A stretch of DNA of 47,159 bases, from assembly GCF_001672915.1 (NCBI RefSeq), contig NZ_LZKR01000053.1:1-47159 (forward strand). The letters run 5' to 3'. The position numbers and the translations under genes were made by a program. Shown one piece after another: positions 17,153-25,101 of this stretch. The DNA comes from Mycobacterium sp. 1245805.9. GTDB lineage: Bacteria > Actinomycetota > Actinomycetes > Mycobacteriales > Mycobacteriaceae. The stretch's first letter is position 1, and every line of letters begins with the position of its first letter. The notes under the pieces were generated by a model that ran no database searches, was not told where the DNA came from, and saw only the letters and a list, made by a program, of their open reading frames with translations.

Positions 17153-18850
17153 ATGTTGCTCAATCCCAACCACCTGCAACGCCGCTACCCGGACCGCCGC
17201 TCGGGGGAGATCATGGCCGCGACGGTGGACTTCTTCGAGTCCCGCGGCAAGGCGCGGCTGAAGTCCGACGACCACAACCGCGTCTGGTACTCCGATTTTC
17301 TGGACCACATCGGGCGCGAGCGCATCTTCGCCTCGCTGCTCACACCCTCGGAATACGGGGCGGCCGATTGCCGGTGGGACACCTACCGGATCAGCGAATT
17401 CGCCGAGATCGTGGGCTTTTACGGGCTGAGCTACTGGTATCCCTTCCAGGTCACCGCCCTGGGCCTGGGCCCAATCTGGATGAGCGACAACGAGGACGCC
17501 AAGCGCAAGGCCGCCGCCCAGTTGGAGGCCGGCGAGGTGTTCGCGTTCGGGCTGTCCGAGCGGACCCACGGAGCCGACGTCTACCAGACCGACATGATCC
17601 TGACACCGTCCGAGCACGGCTGGACCGCCAGCGGCGAGAAGTACTACATCGGCAACGCCAACGTGGCGCGCATGGTCTCCACCTTCGGCAAGATCGCCGG
17701 GACGGACGAGTATGTGTTCTTCGCCGCCGACTCCCAGCACGACCGCTACGAGCTCATCAAGAACGTGGTGAACTCGCAGAACTTCGTCGCCAACTACGCG
17801 CTGCGCGACTACCCCGTCACCGACGCCGACCTGTTGCACCGCGGCCCCGACGCCTTCCACGCCGCCCTCAACACCGTCAACGTCTGCAAGTACAACCTGG
17901 GCTGGGGCGCCATCGGCATGTGCACCCACGCCATGTACGAGGCGGTCACCCACGCGTCCAACCGCGTCCTGTACGGGACCGTCGTCACCGACTTCACCCA
18001 CGTGCGGCGGCTGCTCACCGACGCCTACCTGCGGCTGGTTGCGATGAAGCTGGTCGCCACCCGCGCCTGCGACTACATGCGCAGCGCGTCGGCGGCCGAC
18101 CGCCGCTACCTGCTCTACAGCCCGCTCACCAAGGCGAAGATCACCAGCGAGGGCGAGCGCGTCATCACCGCCATGTGGGACGTCATCGCCGCCAAAGGCG
18201 TTGAGAAGGACACCTTTTTCGAGGCCGTCACCCGCGAGATCGGCCTGTTGCCGCGCCTGGAGGGCACGGTCCACATCAACATCGGCTTGCTCGCGAAGTT
18301 CATGCCCAACTTCCTGTTCGCCCCGAGCGCCGAGTTGCCCGCGATCTCCCGCCGCGACGACGCCGTCGACGACACGTTCCTGTTCGCCCAGGGGCCGACG
18401 GGGGGCCTGGGCAAGGTGCGCTTCCACGACTGGCGCACGCCGTTCGACGCGTTCCGGCATCTGCCCAACGTCGCGCTGCTGCGCGAGCAGGTCGACGTGC
18501 TCGCCGAGATGCTGGCCAGCGCCACACCGGATGCGGTGCAGCAGAAGGACATTGACTTCGCCTTCGGGGTGGGCCAACTGTTCGCCACGGTTCCCTACGC
18601 GCAGCTCATCCTCGAGGAAGCCCCGCTGTCCGGAGTCGACGAGGCCCTGATCGACGAGATCTTTGCCGTGCTGGTGCGCGACTTCAACGGCTACGCGGTG
18701 GAACTCGGCGACAAGCCCGCGACGACGGACGCGCAGGCCCGGTTCGCGATGCGGATGATCCGCCGCCCGGCGCACGACCCCGCGCGCTACGACCAGATAT
18801 GGAAGGAACACGTCCTGCCGCTCAGCGGCGCGTACCAGATGCGGCCGTGA
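17153..18850 (+). CDS. fadE4: Acyl-CoA dehydrogenase FadE4
   Basis: A 565-residue acyl-CoA dehydrogenase, close to the 568 residues recalled for Rv0231. The flavin/substrate region reads VFAFGLSERTHGADVY, then EKYYIGNANVARMVSTFGKI (mid-domain). A long helical C-terminal half follows. Size and C-terminal extension resemble acyl-CoA oxidase-like members rather than the short (~380 residue) dehydrogenases. It should introduce the alpha-beta double bond in acyl-CoA using FAD. The start at MLLNPNHLQRRYP (17153) is preceded by GGGAG about 8 nt upstream; the frame is open further upstream to 17075 without family similarity. It is divergent from php. Confidence 0.93.
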   Translation: MLLNPNHLQRRYPDRRSGEIMAATVDFFESRGKARLKSDDHNRVWYSDFLDHIGRERIFASLLTPSEYGAADCRWDTYRISEFAEIVGFYGLSYWYPFQVTALGLGPIWMSDNEDAKRKAAAQLEAGEVFAFGLSERTHGADVYQTDMILTPSEHGWTASGEKYYIGNANVARMVSTFGKIAGTDEYVFFAADSQHDRYELIKNVVNSQNFVANYALRDYPVTDADLLHRGPDAFHAALNTVNVCKYNLGWGAIGMCTHAMYEAVTHASNRVLYGTVVTDFTHVRRLLTDAYLRLVAMKLVATRACDYMRSASAADRRYLLYSPLTKAKITSEGERVITAMWDVIAAKGVEKDTFFEAVTREIGLLPRLEGTVHINIGLLAKFMPNFLFAPSAELPAISRRDDAVDDTFLFAQGPTGGLGKVRFHDWRTPFDAFRHLPNVALLREQVDVLAEMLASATPDAVQQKDIDFAFGVGQLFATVPYAQLILEEAPLSGVDEALIDEIFAVLVRDFNGYAVELGDKPATTDAQARFAMRMIRRPAHDPARYDQIWKEHVLPLSGAYQMRP

Positions 18851-18870
18851 CGTCCCCGGCCCCGCCGAGC

Positions 18871-18916
18871 GTGCGGCTGGCCGCACATTCTTGCCCGAGC
18901 GTGCGGCTGGCCGCAC
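18871..18916. repeat. Two identical tandem hairpins downstream of fadE4
   Basis: GTGCGG-CTGG-CCGCAC occurs at 18871-18886 and again at 18901-18916, a 30-nt period, inside a longer direct repeat beginning CGAGC. It starts about 20 nt after the fadE4 stop. It is probably a U-less terminator, or an intergenic repeat unit duplicated once. Confidence 0.6.
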
Positions 18917-18938
18917 GGTGGACAAGGCTCGCCCCCCC

Positions 18939-18979
18939 TTGACTGTGAGCTAGCTCACCGTAGAATGACCAGTGGTCAT
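18939..18979 (+). promoter_or_regulatory. Promoter with two palindromes upstream of the TetR-R2lox operon
   Basis: A -35 TTGACT (18939-18944) and -10 TAGAAT (18961-18966) are separated by 16 nt. The spacer holds the perfect 14-bp palindrome GTGAGCTAGCTCAC (18945-18958). A second palindrome, ATGACCA-G-TGGTCAT (18965-18979), overlaps the -10 and the expected start point. AGGAGG (18987-18992) follows, 5 nt before the TetR ATG. The arrangement predicts tight autorepression by the TetR protein, with a possible second regulator on the spacer palindrome. Confidence 0.75.
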
Positions 18980-18997
18980 CGACGCTAGGAGGCCGAA

Positions 18998-19684
18998 ATG
19001 CCGACGGTGACATGGGCGCGCGTGGACCCCGCCCGCCGCGCGGCGGTGATCGAGGCCGCGGAGTCCGAGTTCGGCGCGCATGGCTTTTCCCGGGGCAGCC
19101 TGAACGTCATCGCCCGCCGGGCCGGCGTCGCCAAGGGCAGCCTGTTCCAGTACTTCGCGGACAAGCGTGACCTCTACGCCTACGTCGCCGACGTCGCCAG
19201 CCAACGGGTGCGCGCCTACATGGAGGACCGCATCCGCGAGCTGAACCCGAGCCGGCCGTTCTTCGAATTTTTGACCGACTGGCTCGACGCGTGGGTCGCC
19301 TACTTCGCCGACCACCCTCATGAGCGCGCGCTGCACGCCGCGGCCACTCTCGAAGTCGACACCGAGGCCCGGGTCAGCGTGCAGAACGTCATTCACCGCC
19401 ACTACCTGCAAGTGATGCGGCCACTGGTCCGCGACGCGCAGCGGCGCGGTGACCTGCGCGCCGATTCGGACACCGACGCGCTGTTGTCGTTGCTGCTCTT
19501 GATCTTTCCGCACCTGGCGTTGGCGCCCTACATGCGCGGGCTGGACCCGGTTCTCGGGCTCGACGAGCCCACGCCGGAGCAGCCCGGGCTGGCCGTGCGC
19601 CGGCTGGTCGCGGTCCTGGCGGCGGCGTTCTCGGCGAGCGCGGCCGTCACACCCGAACCGAAACGATCCGAGGAGGTCACATGA
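18998..19684 (+). CDS. TetR family regulator of the R2lox operon
   Basis: A 228-residue TetR protein, counterpart of Rv0232. The helix-turn-helix is at about residues 28-65 ([20 protein letters not shown]). The C-terminal domain has the aromatic-rich [19 protein letters not shown] stretch often seen in lipid-responsive members. AGGAGG precedes the ATG by 5 nt. Its TGA overlaps the ATG of the R2-like oxidase gene (ATGA), so repressor and enzyme are made together. The promoter carries two palindromes, one over the -10. Confidence 0.94.
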   Translation: MPTVTWARVDPARRAAVIEAAESEFGAHGFSRGSLNVIARRAGVAKGSLFQYFADKRDLYAYVADVASQRVRAYMEDRIRELNPSRPFFEFLTDWLDAWVAYFADHPHERALHAAATLEVDTEARVSVQNVIHRHYLQVMRPLVRDAQRRGDLRADSDTDALLSLLLLIFPHLALAPYMRGLDPVLGLDEPTPEQPGLAVRRLVAVLAAAFSASAAVTPEPKRSEEVT

Positions 19685-20622
19685 CACGCACGCATTCGGG
19701 CTCGATGGTCAAAGGGGGGCTCAACTGGGACAGCCTGCCGTTGCGGCTCTTTGCCGGCGGCAACGCGAAGTTCTGGAATCCCGCCGACATCGACTTCTCC
19801 CGTGACCGCGCGGACTGGGAGCGGCTGACCGACGACGAGCGCCACTACGCCACCAGGCTGTGCGCCGAGTTCATCGCCGGCGAGGAAGCGGTAACCGAGG
19901 ATATTCAGCCGTTCATGGCCGCGATGCGCGCCGAGGGCCGGCTCGGCGACGAGATGTACCTGACCCAGTTCGCGTTCGAGGAAGCCAAGCACGTGCAGGT
20001 GTTCCGCATGTGGCTCGACGCCGTCGGCATCAGCGACGACCTGCACGAGTACCTCGACGACATCCCCACGTACCGAACGATTTTCTACGAGGAGTTGCCG
20101 GCCTGCCTCAATGCCCTGTCGACCGATCCGTCACCCGCGGCACAGGTCCGGGCGTCGGTCACCTACAACCACATGGTCGAGGGCATGCTGGCGCTGACCG
20201 GGTACTTCGGCTGGCACAAGATCTGCCTGGAGCGCGGCATCCTGCCCGGCATGCAGGAGTTGGTCCGGCGCATCGGCGACGACGAGCGGCGCCACATGGC
20301 ATGGGGCACGTTCACCTGCCGGCGCCACGTCGCCGCCGACGACGCCAACTGGGACGTCTTCGAAACGCGCATGAACGAGCTGATGCCGCTCGGGCTGCGC
20401 CTGATCGAAGAGGGCTTCTCGCTGTACGACCCGATGCCCTTCGGCCTTTCGGTGGAGGAGTTCATGGGCTACGCCGCCGACAAGGGCATGCGGCGGTTCG
20501 GCACCATCAACAGCGCGCGCGGTCGCCCCGTCGCCGAGATCGACCTCGACTACTCACCGGTGCAGTTGGAGGACACCTTCGCCGACGAGGACGAGAGGGC
20601 GCTGGCCGGGGCATCGGCCTGA
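19681..20622 (+). CDS. nrdB: R2-like ligand-binding oxidase (annotated NrdB in M. tuberculosis)
   Basis: A 313-residue ferritin-fold protein aligned residue for residue with Rv0233. Carboxylate and His metal ligands are present at the expected numbers: Glu68 (AGEEAV), Glu101 and His104 (EEAKHV), Glu167 (MVEGML), Glu202 and His205 (DDERRHM). Val71 and Tyr162, which form the ether cross-link in the characterised R2lox, are both conserved. R2lox proteins assemble a Mn/Fe cofactor and bind a long-chain fatty acid; they are oxidases, not ribonucleotide reductase subunits, so the nrdB name is historical. There is no partner reductase large subunit nearby. It overlaps the TetR stop by 4 nt. Confidence 0.95.
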   Translation: MTRTHSGSMVKGGLNWDSLPLRLFAGGNAKFWNPADIDFSRDRADWERLTDDERHYATRLCAEFIAGEEAVTEDIQPFMAAMRAEGRLGDEMYLTQFAFEEAKHVQVFRMWLDAVGISDDLHEYLDDIPTYRTIFYEELPACLNALSTDPSPAAQVRASVTYNHMVEGMLALTGYFGWHKICLERGILPGMQELVRRIGDDERRHMAWGTFTCRRHVAADDANWDVFETRMNELMPLGLRLIEEGFSLYDPMPFGLSVEEFMGYAADKGMRRFGTINSARGRPVAEIDLDYSPVQLEDTFADEDERALAGASA

Positions 20623-20634
20623 AGCCTTCGGCGG

Positions 20635-22011
20635 CTACCCGACCCAGACCGTCTTGGCGTTGCAGAAGGCGCGGATGCCCAGGCCCGCGAGTTCGCGCCC
20701 GTAGCCGGATCGCTTGACCCCGCCGAAGCCGAGTTCGGGGTAGGACACCGTCATCCCGTTGATGAAGACCTGTCCGGCCTCGATGTCCTCGACGAAGCGC
20801 TGTTGCTCGGCCTCGTCGTTGGTCCACGCGTTGGACCCCAGCCCAAAGGTGGTCGCGTTGGCAATCTCGATCGCTTCGTCGATATCGGCGGCCCGGTACA
20901 TCGAGGCGACCGGGCCGAACACCTCTTCGGTGTAAAGGGCCATGTCCTTGGTGATGTCGGTGACCACCGTCGGCGGGTAGAACCAGCCCGGCTGGTCGGG
21001 GGTCTTGCCGCCGAGCCGGACCTTGGCACCCGCGCCGACGGCGTCGTCGACCTGCTTGGCGATCTCGTCGCGGCCGGACTCGGTGGCCAGCGGGCCCACG
21101 TCGGTGTCCGGGTCGGTCGGGTCGCCGACCTTCAGGGCCGCCATCCGCTCGACGAACTTGTCGACGAACGCGTCGTAGATGTCGGTGTGGACGATGAACC
21201 GCTTCGCGGCGATACAGGATTGGCCGTTGTTCTGCACCCGGGCGGTAACCGCGGTCTTGACCGCCGCGTCGAGGTCGACCGACGGCATCACGATGAACGG
21301 GTCGCTGCCGCCGAGCTCCATCACGGTGGGCTTGATCTCGTCGCCGGCGATGGCGGCGACGGACTGGCCGGCCGGTTCGCTGCCGGTCAGGGTGGCCGCG
21401 GCGACCCGCGGGTCACGCAGGATGCGTTCGACGGCGCTGGACGAGACGAGCAGCGTCTGGAAGCACCCGTCGGGGAAGCCGCCGCGGGCGATGACGTCGG
21501 CCAGGTACAGCGCCGATTGCGGCACGTTGGAGGCGTGCTTGAGGAGACCGACGTTGCCGGCCATCAGCGCCGGCGCGGCGAAGCGCACGGCCTGCCACAG
21601 CGGGAAGTTCCACGGCATGACGGCCAGCACCACCCCGAGCGGCTGCCACCGGGTGTAGGCCCGCTTCGCGCCCACCGCCTTTGCGTCGGCCGGCTCGTCG
21701 GCCAGCAGTTGCTCGGCGTTCTCGGCGTAGTAGCGAAAACCCTTGGCGCACTTGAGCGCTTCGGCCTTGGCCGACTTCAGGGTCTTGCCCATCTCCAGGG
21801 TCATCATGGCCCCGACCTCGTCGGCTTCCTTCTCGAGAAGATCGGCGGTGGCGTTTGCCCACTCCGCGCGCTGGGCAAAGGTGGTGTTATGGCGGTAGTC
21901 CTTGAACCGGGCGTAAGCGCGCGCGATGGCGGCGTCGACTTCCTCGTCGGTCGCGGGGGTGAAGGTTTTTACTGTCTCGCCGGTAGCCGGGTTGATCGTG
22001 GCGATGGGCAC
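20635..22011 (-). CDS. gabD1: Succinate-semialdehyde dehydrogenase GabD1
   Basis: A 458-residue ALDH-superfamily enzyme, counterpart of Rv0234c. Catalytic residues are present: Asn135 (MPWNFPLW), Glu232 (MELGGSD) and Cys266 (NNGQSCIAAK). It oxidises succinic semialdehyde to succinate with NADP+, linking the GABA or alpha-ketoglutarate bypass to the TCA cycle. The ATG at 22011 gives MPIATINPATGE, the usual N-terminus. It converges on the R2lox gene with a 12-nt gap and is divergent from a ThDP-dependent enzyme gene. Confidence 0.95.
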   Translation of the reverse strand: MPIATINPATGETVKTFTPATDEEVDAAIARAYARFKDYRHNTTFAQRAEWANATADLLEKEADEVGAMMTLEMGKTLKSAKAEALKCAKGFRYYAENAEQLLADEPADAKAVGAKRAYTRWQPLGVVLAVMPWNFPLWQAVRFAAPALMAGNVGLLKHASNVPQSALYLADVIARGGFPDGCFQTLLVSSSAVERILRDPRVAAATLTGSEPAGQSVAAIAGDEIKPTVMELGGSDPFIVMPSVDLDAAVKTAVTARVQNNGQSCIAAKRFIVHTDIYDAFVDKFVERMAALKVGDPTDPDTDVGPLATESGRDEIAKQVDDAVGAGAKVRLGGKTPDQPGWFYPPTVVTDITKDMALYTEEVFGPVASMYRAADIDEAIEIANATTFGLGSNAWTNDEAEQQRFVEDIEAGQVFINGMTVSYPELGFGGVKRSGYGRELAGLGIRAFCNAKTVWVG

Positions 22012-22091
22012 GCTGAGATCCTTCGCTTCGGAGTTGGTAAGAGGTCCAACAACCAGCCTGCCACTATCGTTCCCCTCAGGGAGGTGCCGGG

Positions 22092-23738
22092 ATGAGTAAA
22101 GCCGCGGAGCTGATGGTGAAGTGCCTGGAGAACGAGGGCGTTTCCGTGGTCTTCGGGGTGCCCGGCGAGGAGAACATCCGCTTCGTGCAGGCGCTGGCCT
22201 CCTCGAGCATCCGGTACGTGCTCACCCGGCACGAGCAGGCGGCGTCGTTCATGGCGGAGATGTACGGGCGTGTCACCGGCCGGGCGGCGGTGGTGTCGGC
22301 GACCCTCGGCCCCGGCGCGATCAACATGCAACTCGGCGTCGCGGACGCCACCACCAACAGCACCCCGATGGTGGCGATCTCCGCCCAGGTGGGCCAGGAC
22401 CGCGAGTACAAGGAGTCGCACCAGTACGTCGACCTGGTGTCGATGTTCGCCCCGATCACGCGGTGGGCCGCGGGCATCCCGACCCCGCGCGCCATCCCCG
22501 AGATGGTCCGCAAGGCGTTCAAGGTCGCCGAGGCCGAGCGCCCGGCCGCGGTCTACCTGGCCGTGCCGGAGCACATCGATGAGGACGAAACGGACTACGA
22601 CCTGAACCCGTTGCCCCGCAACGTCGTTCGCCCCGACGCCCCGGCGCCCCGCCAGGTGGAACGGGCCGTGGAGATCCTGCGAAAGGCGAAGCGGCCGGTG
22701 GTGCTGGCCGGGCACGGCGCCGCGCGCGCCGACGCGACCAAGGCCCTGGTCCGGTTCTCCGAGGAGTTCGGCATCCAGGTGGCCAACACCTTCCACGGCA
22801 AGGGCGTGATGCCCGACGACCACCCCAACAGCATCGGGACGCTGGGGTTCATGCGGCACGACTACGTCAACTTCGGCTTCGACAACGCCGACGCGGTCAT
22901 CGCCGTCGGCTACGAGCTGCAGGAGTTCGATCCCGTGCGGATCAACCCGAAGGCCGACAAGAGGATCATCCACGTCCATCGGTTCCCGGCCGAGGTCGAT
23001 GCGCACTACTCGGTCGACGTCGGGATCATCGGCGACATCAGCGATTCGCTGAACGCGCTCACCGACGCGCTGGCCGGTCATCATTTCGAGCACGCCGCCG
23101 AGGTCCCCGGGTGTGGCCTGCTCGCCGAGGAATTTGCTCGCGGACAACAGGATTCGCGCTACCCGTTGGCGCCGGCGCGGGTGGTCGCCGACACCCGCGC
23201 GGCGCTGGGCCGCAGCGACGTGGTCCTCGTCGACACCGGCGCCACCAAGATGTGGATGGCCCGGCTCTACCCGACCTACGAGCGGAACACCTGCCTGATC
23301 TCGAACGGCCTGTCGACCATGAGCTTTGCGCTACCGGGCGCCCTCGGCGTCAAGCTGGCGCGGCCCGACTCCAAGGTGCTGGCCGTTGCCGGCGACGGCG
23401 CCTTCCTGATGAACTCCCAGGAAATCGAGACCGCGGTGCGCGAGCGGATTCCGCTCGTGGTGCTGATCTGGGAGGACGGCGGTTACGGCCTCATCGAGTG
23501 GAAGATGGATCTCGAGCTCGGCGAGCACTACTACGTCAAGTTCGGCAACCCCGACATCGTGAAGTACGCGGAAAGCTTCGGCGCCAAGGGATATCGGATC
23601 ACCAGCGCCGCGGAACTGTTGCCGACCTTGAAGGCCGCGCTGGCCGACGACGGGGTGTCGCTGATCTCCTGCCCCGTCGACTACTCCGAGAACCTGCGCC
23701 TGACCGACCGGCTTGGTGAGCTGGACGAGACGCTGTAG
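22092..23738 (+). CDS. Acetolactate synthase-like ThDP-dependent enzyme
   Basis: A 548-residue enzyme of the acetohydroxyacid synthase/pyruvate oxidase family. The ThDP-activating Glu48 lies in LTRHEQAASFMAEMYGR. The metal/ThDP motif begins AVAGDGAFLMNSQEIETAV and ends at WEDGGYGLIEWK, with Glu-Asp instead of the usual Asn-Asn. It lacks a nearby regulatory (IlvH) subunit, and the sequence looks closer to catabolic AlsS-type enzymes. GGGAGGTG precedes the ATG at 22092. It diverges from gabD1 across 80 bp. I recall no counterpart between gabD1 and Rv0235c in M. tuberculosis. The reaction is probably pyruvate to acetolactate, or decarboxylation of another 2-oxo acid. Confidence 0.88.
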   Translation: MSKAAELMVKCLENEGVSVVFGVPGEENIRFVQALASSSIRYVLTRHEQAASFMAEMYGRVTGRAAVVSATLGPGAINMQLGVADATTNSTPMVAISAQVGQDREYKESHQYVDLVSMFAPITRWAAGIPTPRAIPEMVRKAFKVAEAERPAAVYLAVPEHIDEDETDYDLNPLPRNVVRPDAPAPRQVERAVEILRKAKRPVVLAGHGAARADATKALVRFSEEFGIQVANTFHGKGVMPDDHPNSIGTLGFMRHDYVNFGFDNADAVIAVGYELQEFDPVRINPKADKRIIHVHRFPAEVDAHYSVDVGIIGDISDSLNALTDALAGHHFEHAAEVPGCGLLAEEFARGQQDSRYPLAPARVVADTRAALGRSDVVLVDTGATKMWMARLYPTYERNTCLISNGLSTMSFALPGALGVKLARPDSKVLAVAGDGAFLMNSQEIETAVRERIPLVVLIWEDGGYGLIEWKMDLELGEHYYVKFGNPDIVKYAESFGAKGYRITSAAELLPTLKAALADDGVSLISCPVDYSENLRLTDRLGELDETL

Positions 23739-23777
23739 TCGCCTGGCGCCGACAGACTCTTGTCGTCGTGTGATGTC

Positions 23778-23848
23778 TCAGGACGTCGGTGACAGTTCTG
23801 CATCAGGACTTCGGTGACGGTTGGTGTGTCAGGACTTTGGTGACGGTT
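23778..23848. repeat. Three direct repeats at the IS481 remnant terminus
   Basis: Three copies of a 20-nt unit close to TCAGGACTTCGGTGACGGTT begin at 23778, 23803 and 23829 (spacing 25 and 26 nt). The third overlaps the transposase stop. The unit looks like the terminal sequence of mycobacterial IS481-type elements, here reiterated at the outer end of the element. Confidence 0.65.
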
Positions 23849-24612
23849 TCTCGGGGTTGGGGCGGCGGGGGCCGCGGGGTCGGCCGTTGCCGACGTATCT
23901 GATGCCGGGTGCGGGTCGGGTGTGCTCGACGAGGACTTCGCCTTGCAGGTCGGTGACGATGATTTTTTCTGCGGCGCGGACGACGAGGACCTGTTGAAAA
24001 GCGCGCTGCACATCGACCATGTAGGTGACCTTGTCCAGTCCGATTGTCCCCGCCGTGGTTACCGTTCGAACATGGGTGTCGGTGGGCAGATCGGTGGGTG
24101 GCTGGGCTCGCGGGAACTGGTAGCGGCCGGGTAGTGGCTCACGATAGGCCGGCCGGTCGAGTTTCGGGCGGGGCGGATCCGCTTTGGGGATCGCTTCCCA
24201 CGCGGCCAGCGGCGTGATGCGTCCGGGCAGGCCTTGGTGGGGGCGTTCGGTGTTGTAGATGTGGTCGAAGGCGTCGACTTGGGCTTGGAGTTCGGCCAGC
24301 GTCTCGGCGATCGGCTGCTTGTCGAGGTAGCGGAACAGGGTCTGGTGGAAGCGTTCGTTCTTGCCCTGGGTGGTCGGCTTGTAGGGCTTGCCGGTAATCG
24401 CCTCGACGCCCAGGGCCGTGACGTGGTCGACGAGTCGGCCGATGTAGCCGCGCCGCGAAGGGTTCAACGCCAGCCCGTTGTCGGACAAGAGGCGTTGGGG
24501 CACGCCGTGGGCGGCGATGGCCTTGTCCACCACCGTGATTGCGTCCTTGGCGGTCTCGCTGGAGGCGACGTGGGACGCGACCGCGTAGCGGGAGTGGTCG
24601 TCGATGAGCTGG
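23829..24612 (-). pseudogene. IS481-family transposase, 5'-truncated
   Basis: The integrase-core half of an IS481-type DDE transposase is readable leftwards from about 24612: FFQLIDDHSRYAVASHVAS, LLSDNGLALN, GKNERFHQTLFRYLD, then IYNTERPHQGLPGRITPLAAW. These contain the second catalytic Asp and the DDE Glu. A beta-rich C-terminal extension of about 100 residues follows. Sequence upstream of QPFFQLID is not transposase; it is the reverse complement of a 13E12-repeat gene. The N-terminal helix-turn-helix and first catalytic region are therefore missing and the element cannot make an active enzyme. The junction lies at about 24605-24615. Confidence 0.85.
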
Positions 24613-24750
24613 AAGAACGGTTGTCGCGGTGTTCTGAGACCGAGGATTGGGCGATAGACACCATGGAGGCGGTTGCGGCCGAGATTACGGCGGCGTTGCG
24701 GATCAGCCAGGGGCTGGCGGCCAGCCGCCTGGTTCTGGCCCAGGGTGCCG
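24608..24750 (+). pseudogene. 13E12-repeat (DUF222/HNH) protein, internal fragment
   Basis: Read rightwards, the segment encodes ELEERLSRCSETEDWAIDTM and continues through EAVAAEITAALRISQGLAAS to RLVLAQ. This is the part of the DUF222 domain typical of mycobacterial 13E12-repeat proteins. Similarity stops abruptly after about 24750. The 5' end is lost at the IS481 junction. A C-terminal 13E12 fragment in the same orientation lies at 28646-29017, so one 13E12 gene, or two copies, was split by the intervening 3.9 kb. Confidence 0.75.
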
Positions 24751-24786
24751 TCGCGCTGGACACCGATACCCGCGGCGTGGATATCC

Positions 24787-24909
24787 AATGGTCGGAAACG
24801 CCACCGCCGATTCGTTTTCCAGAACCTGGTGTTCGCCAGGGCCGAGAGCCGGTATGCGGTTTCGGCGTTCTCGCCGTTGGGTGTGGTCAGCCTCGACTTG
24901 ACCCCCTGA
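24787..24909 (+). pseudogene. Unidentified C-terminal gene fragment
   Basis: A 40-codon open tail ending in TGA, in a different frame from the 13E12 fragment, reads as plausible protein: RRFVFQNLVFARAESRYAVS, then AFSPLGVVSLDLTP. There is no start codon with a ribosome site nearby. I do not recognise the parent protein. The reverse strand is also open here but reads as low-complexity basic sequence. It is probably debris from an earlier gene at the insertion boundary. Confidence 0.35.
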
Positions 24910-25101
24910 CGCCGACTAGAACACGGATGGGCATCTCCCAGGGCTGACGGCACGGGACTGCGGAATCTGCTGGCTACAGATTGGCCGGAACCCCATGGCC
25001 CCCGCCGTCCAGCAAATCTCGGCACGGGGGTTATGTCGGGGGGCAACGGTAGACTTTCAGCAATTGCGCCCACGAGACACCAAGGAGGACCCTCCGCGCC
25101 A

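Noticed and set aside
24920..25030. Possible tRNA or attachment site left of the CoiA-like gene
   Set aside because: No cloverleaf or TTC-arm pattern could be built, and no matching direct repeat was found near 28640.
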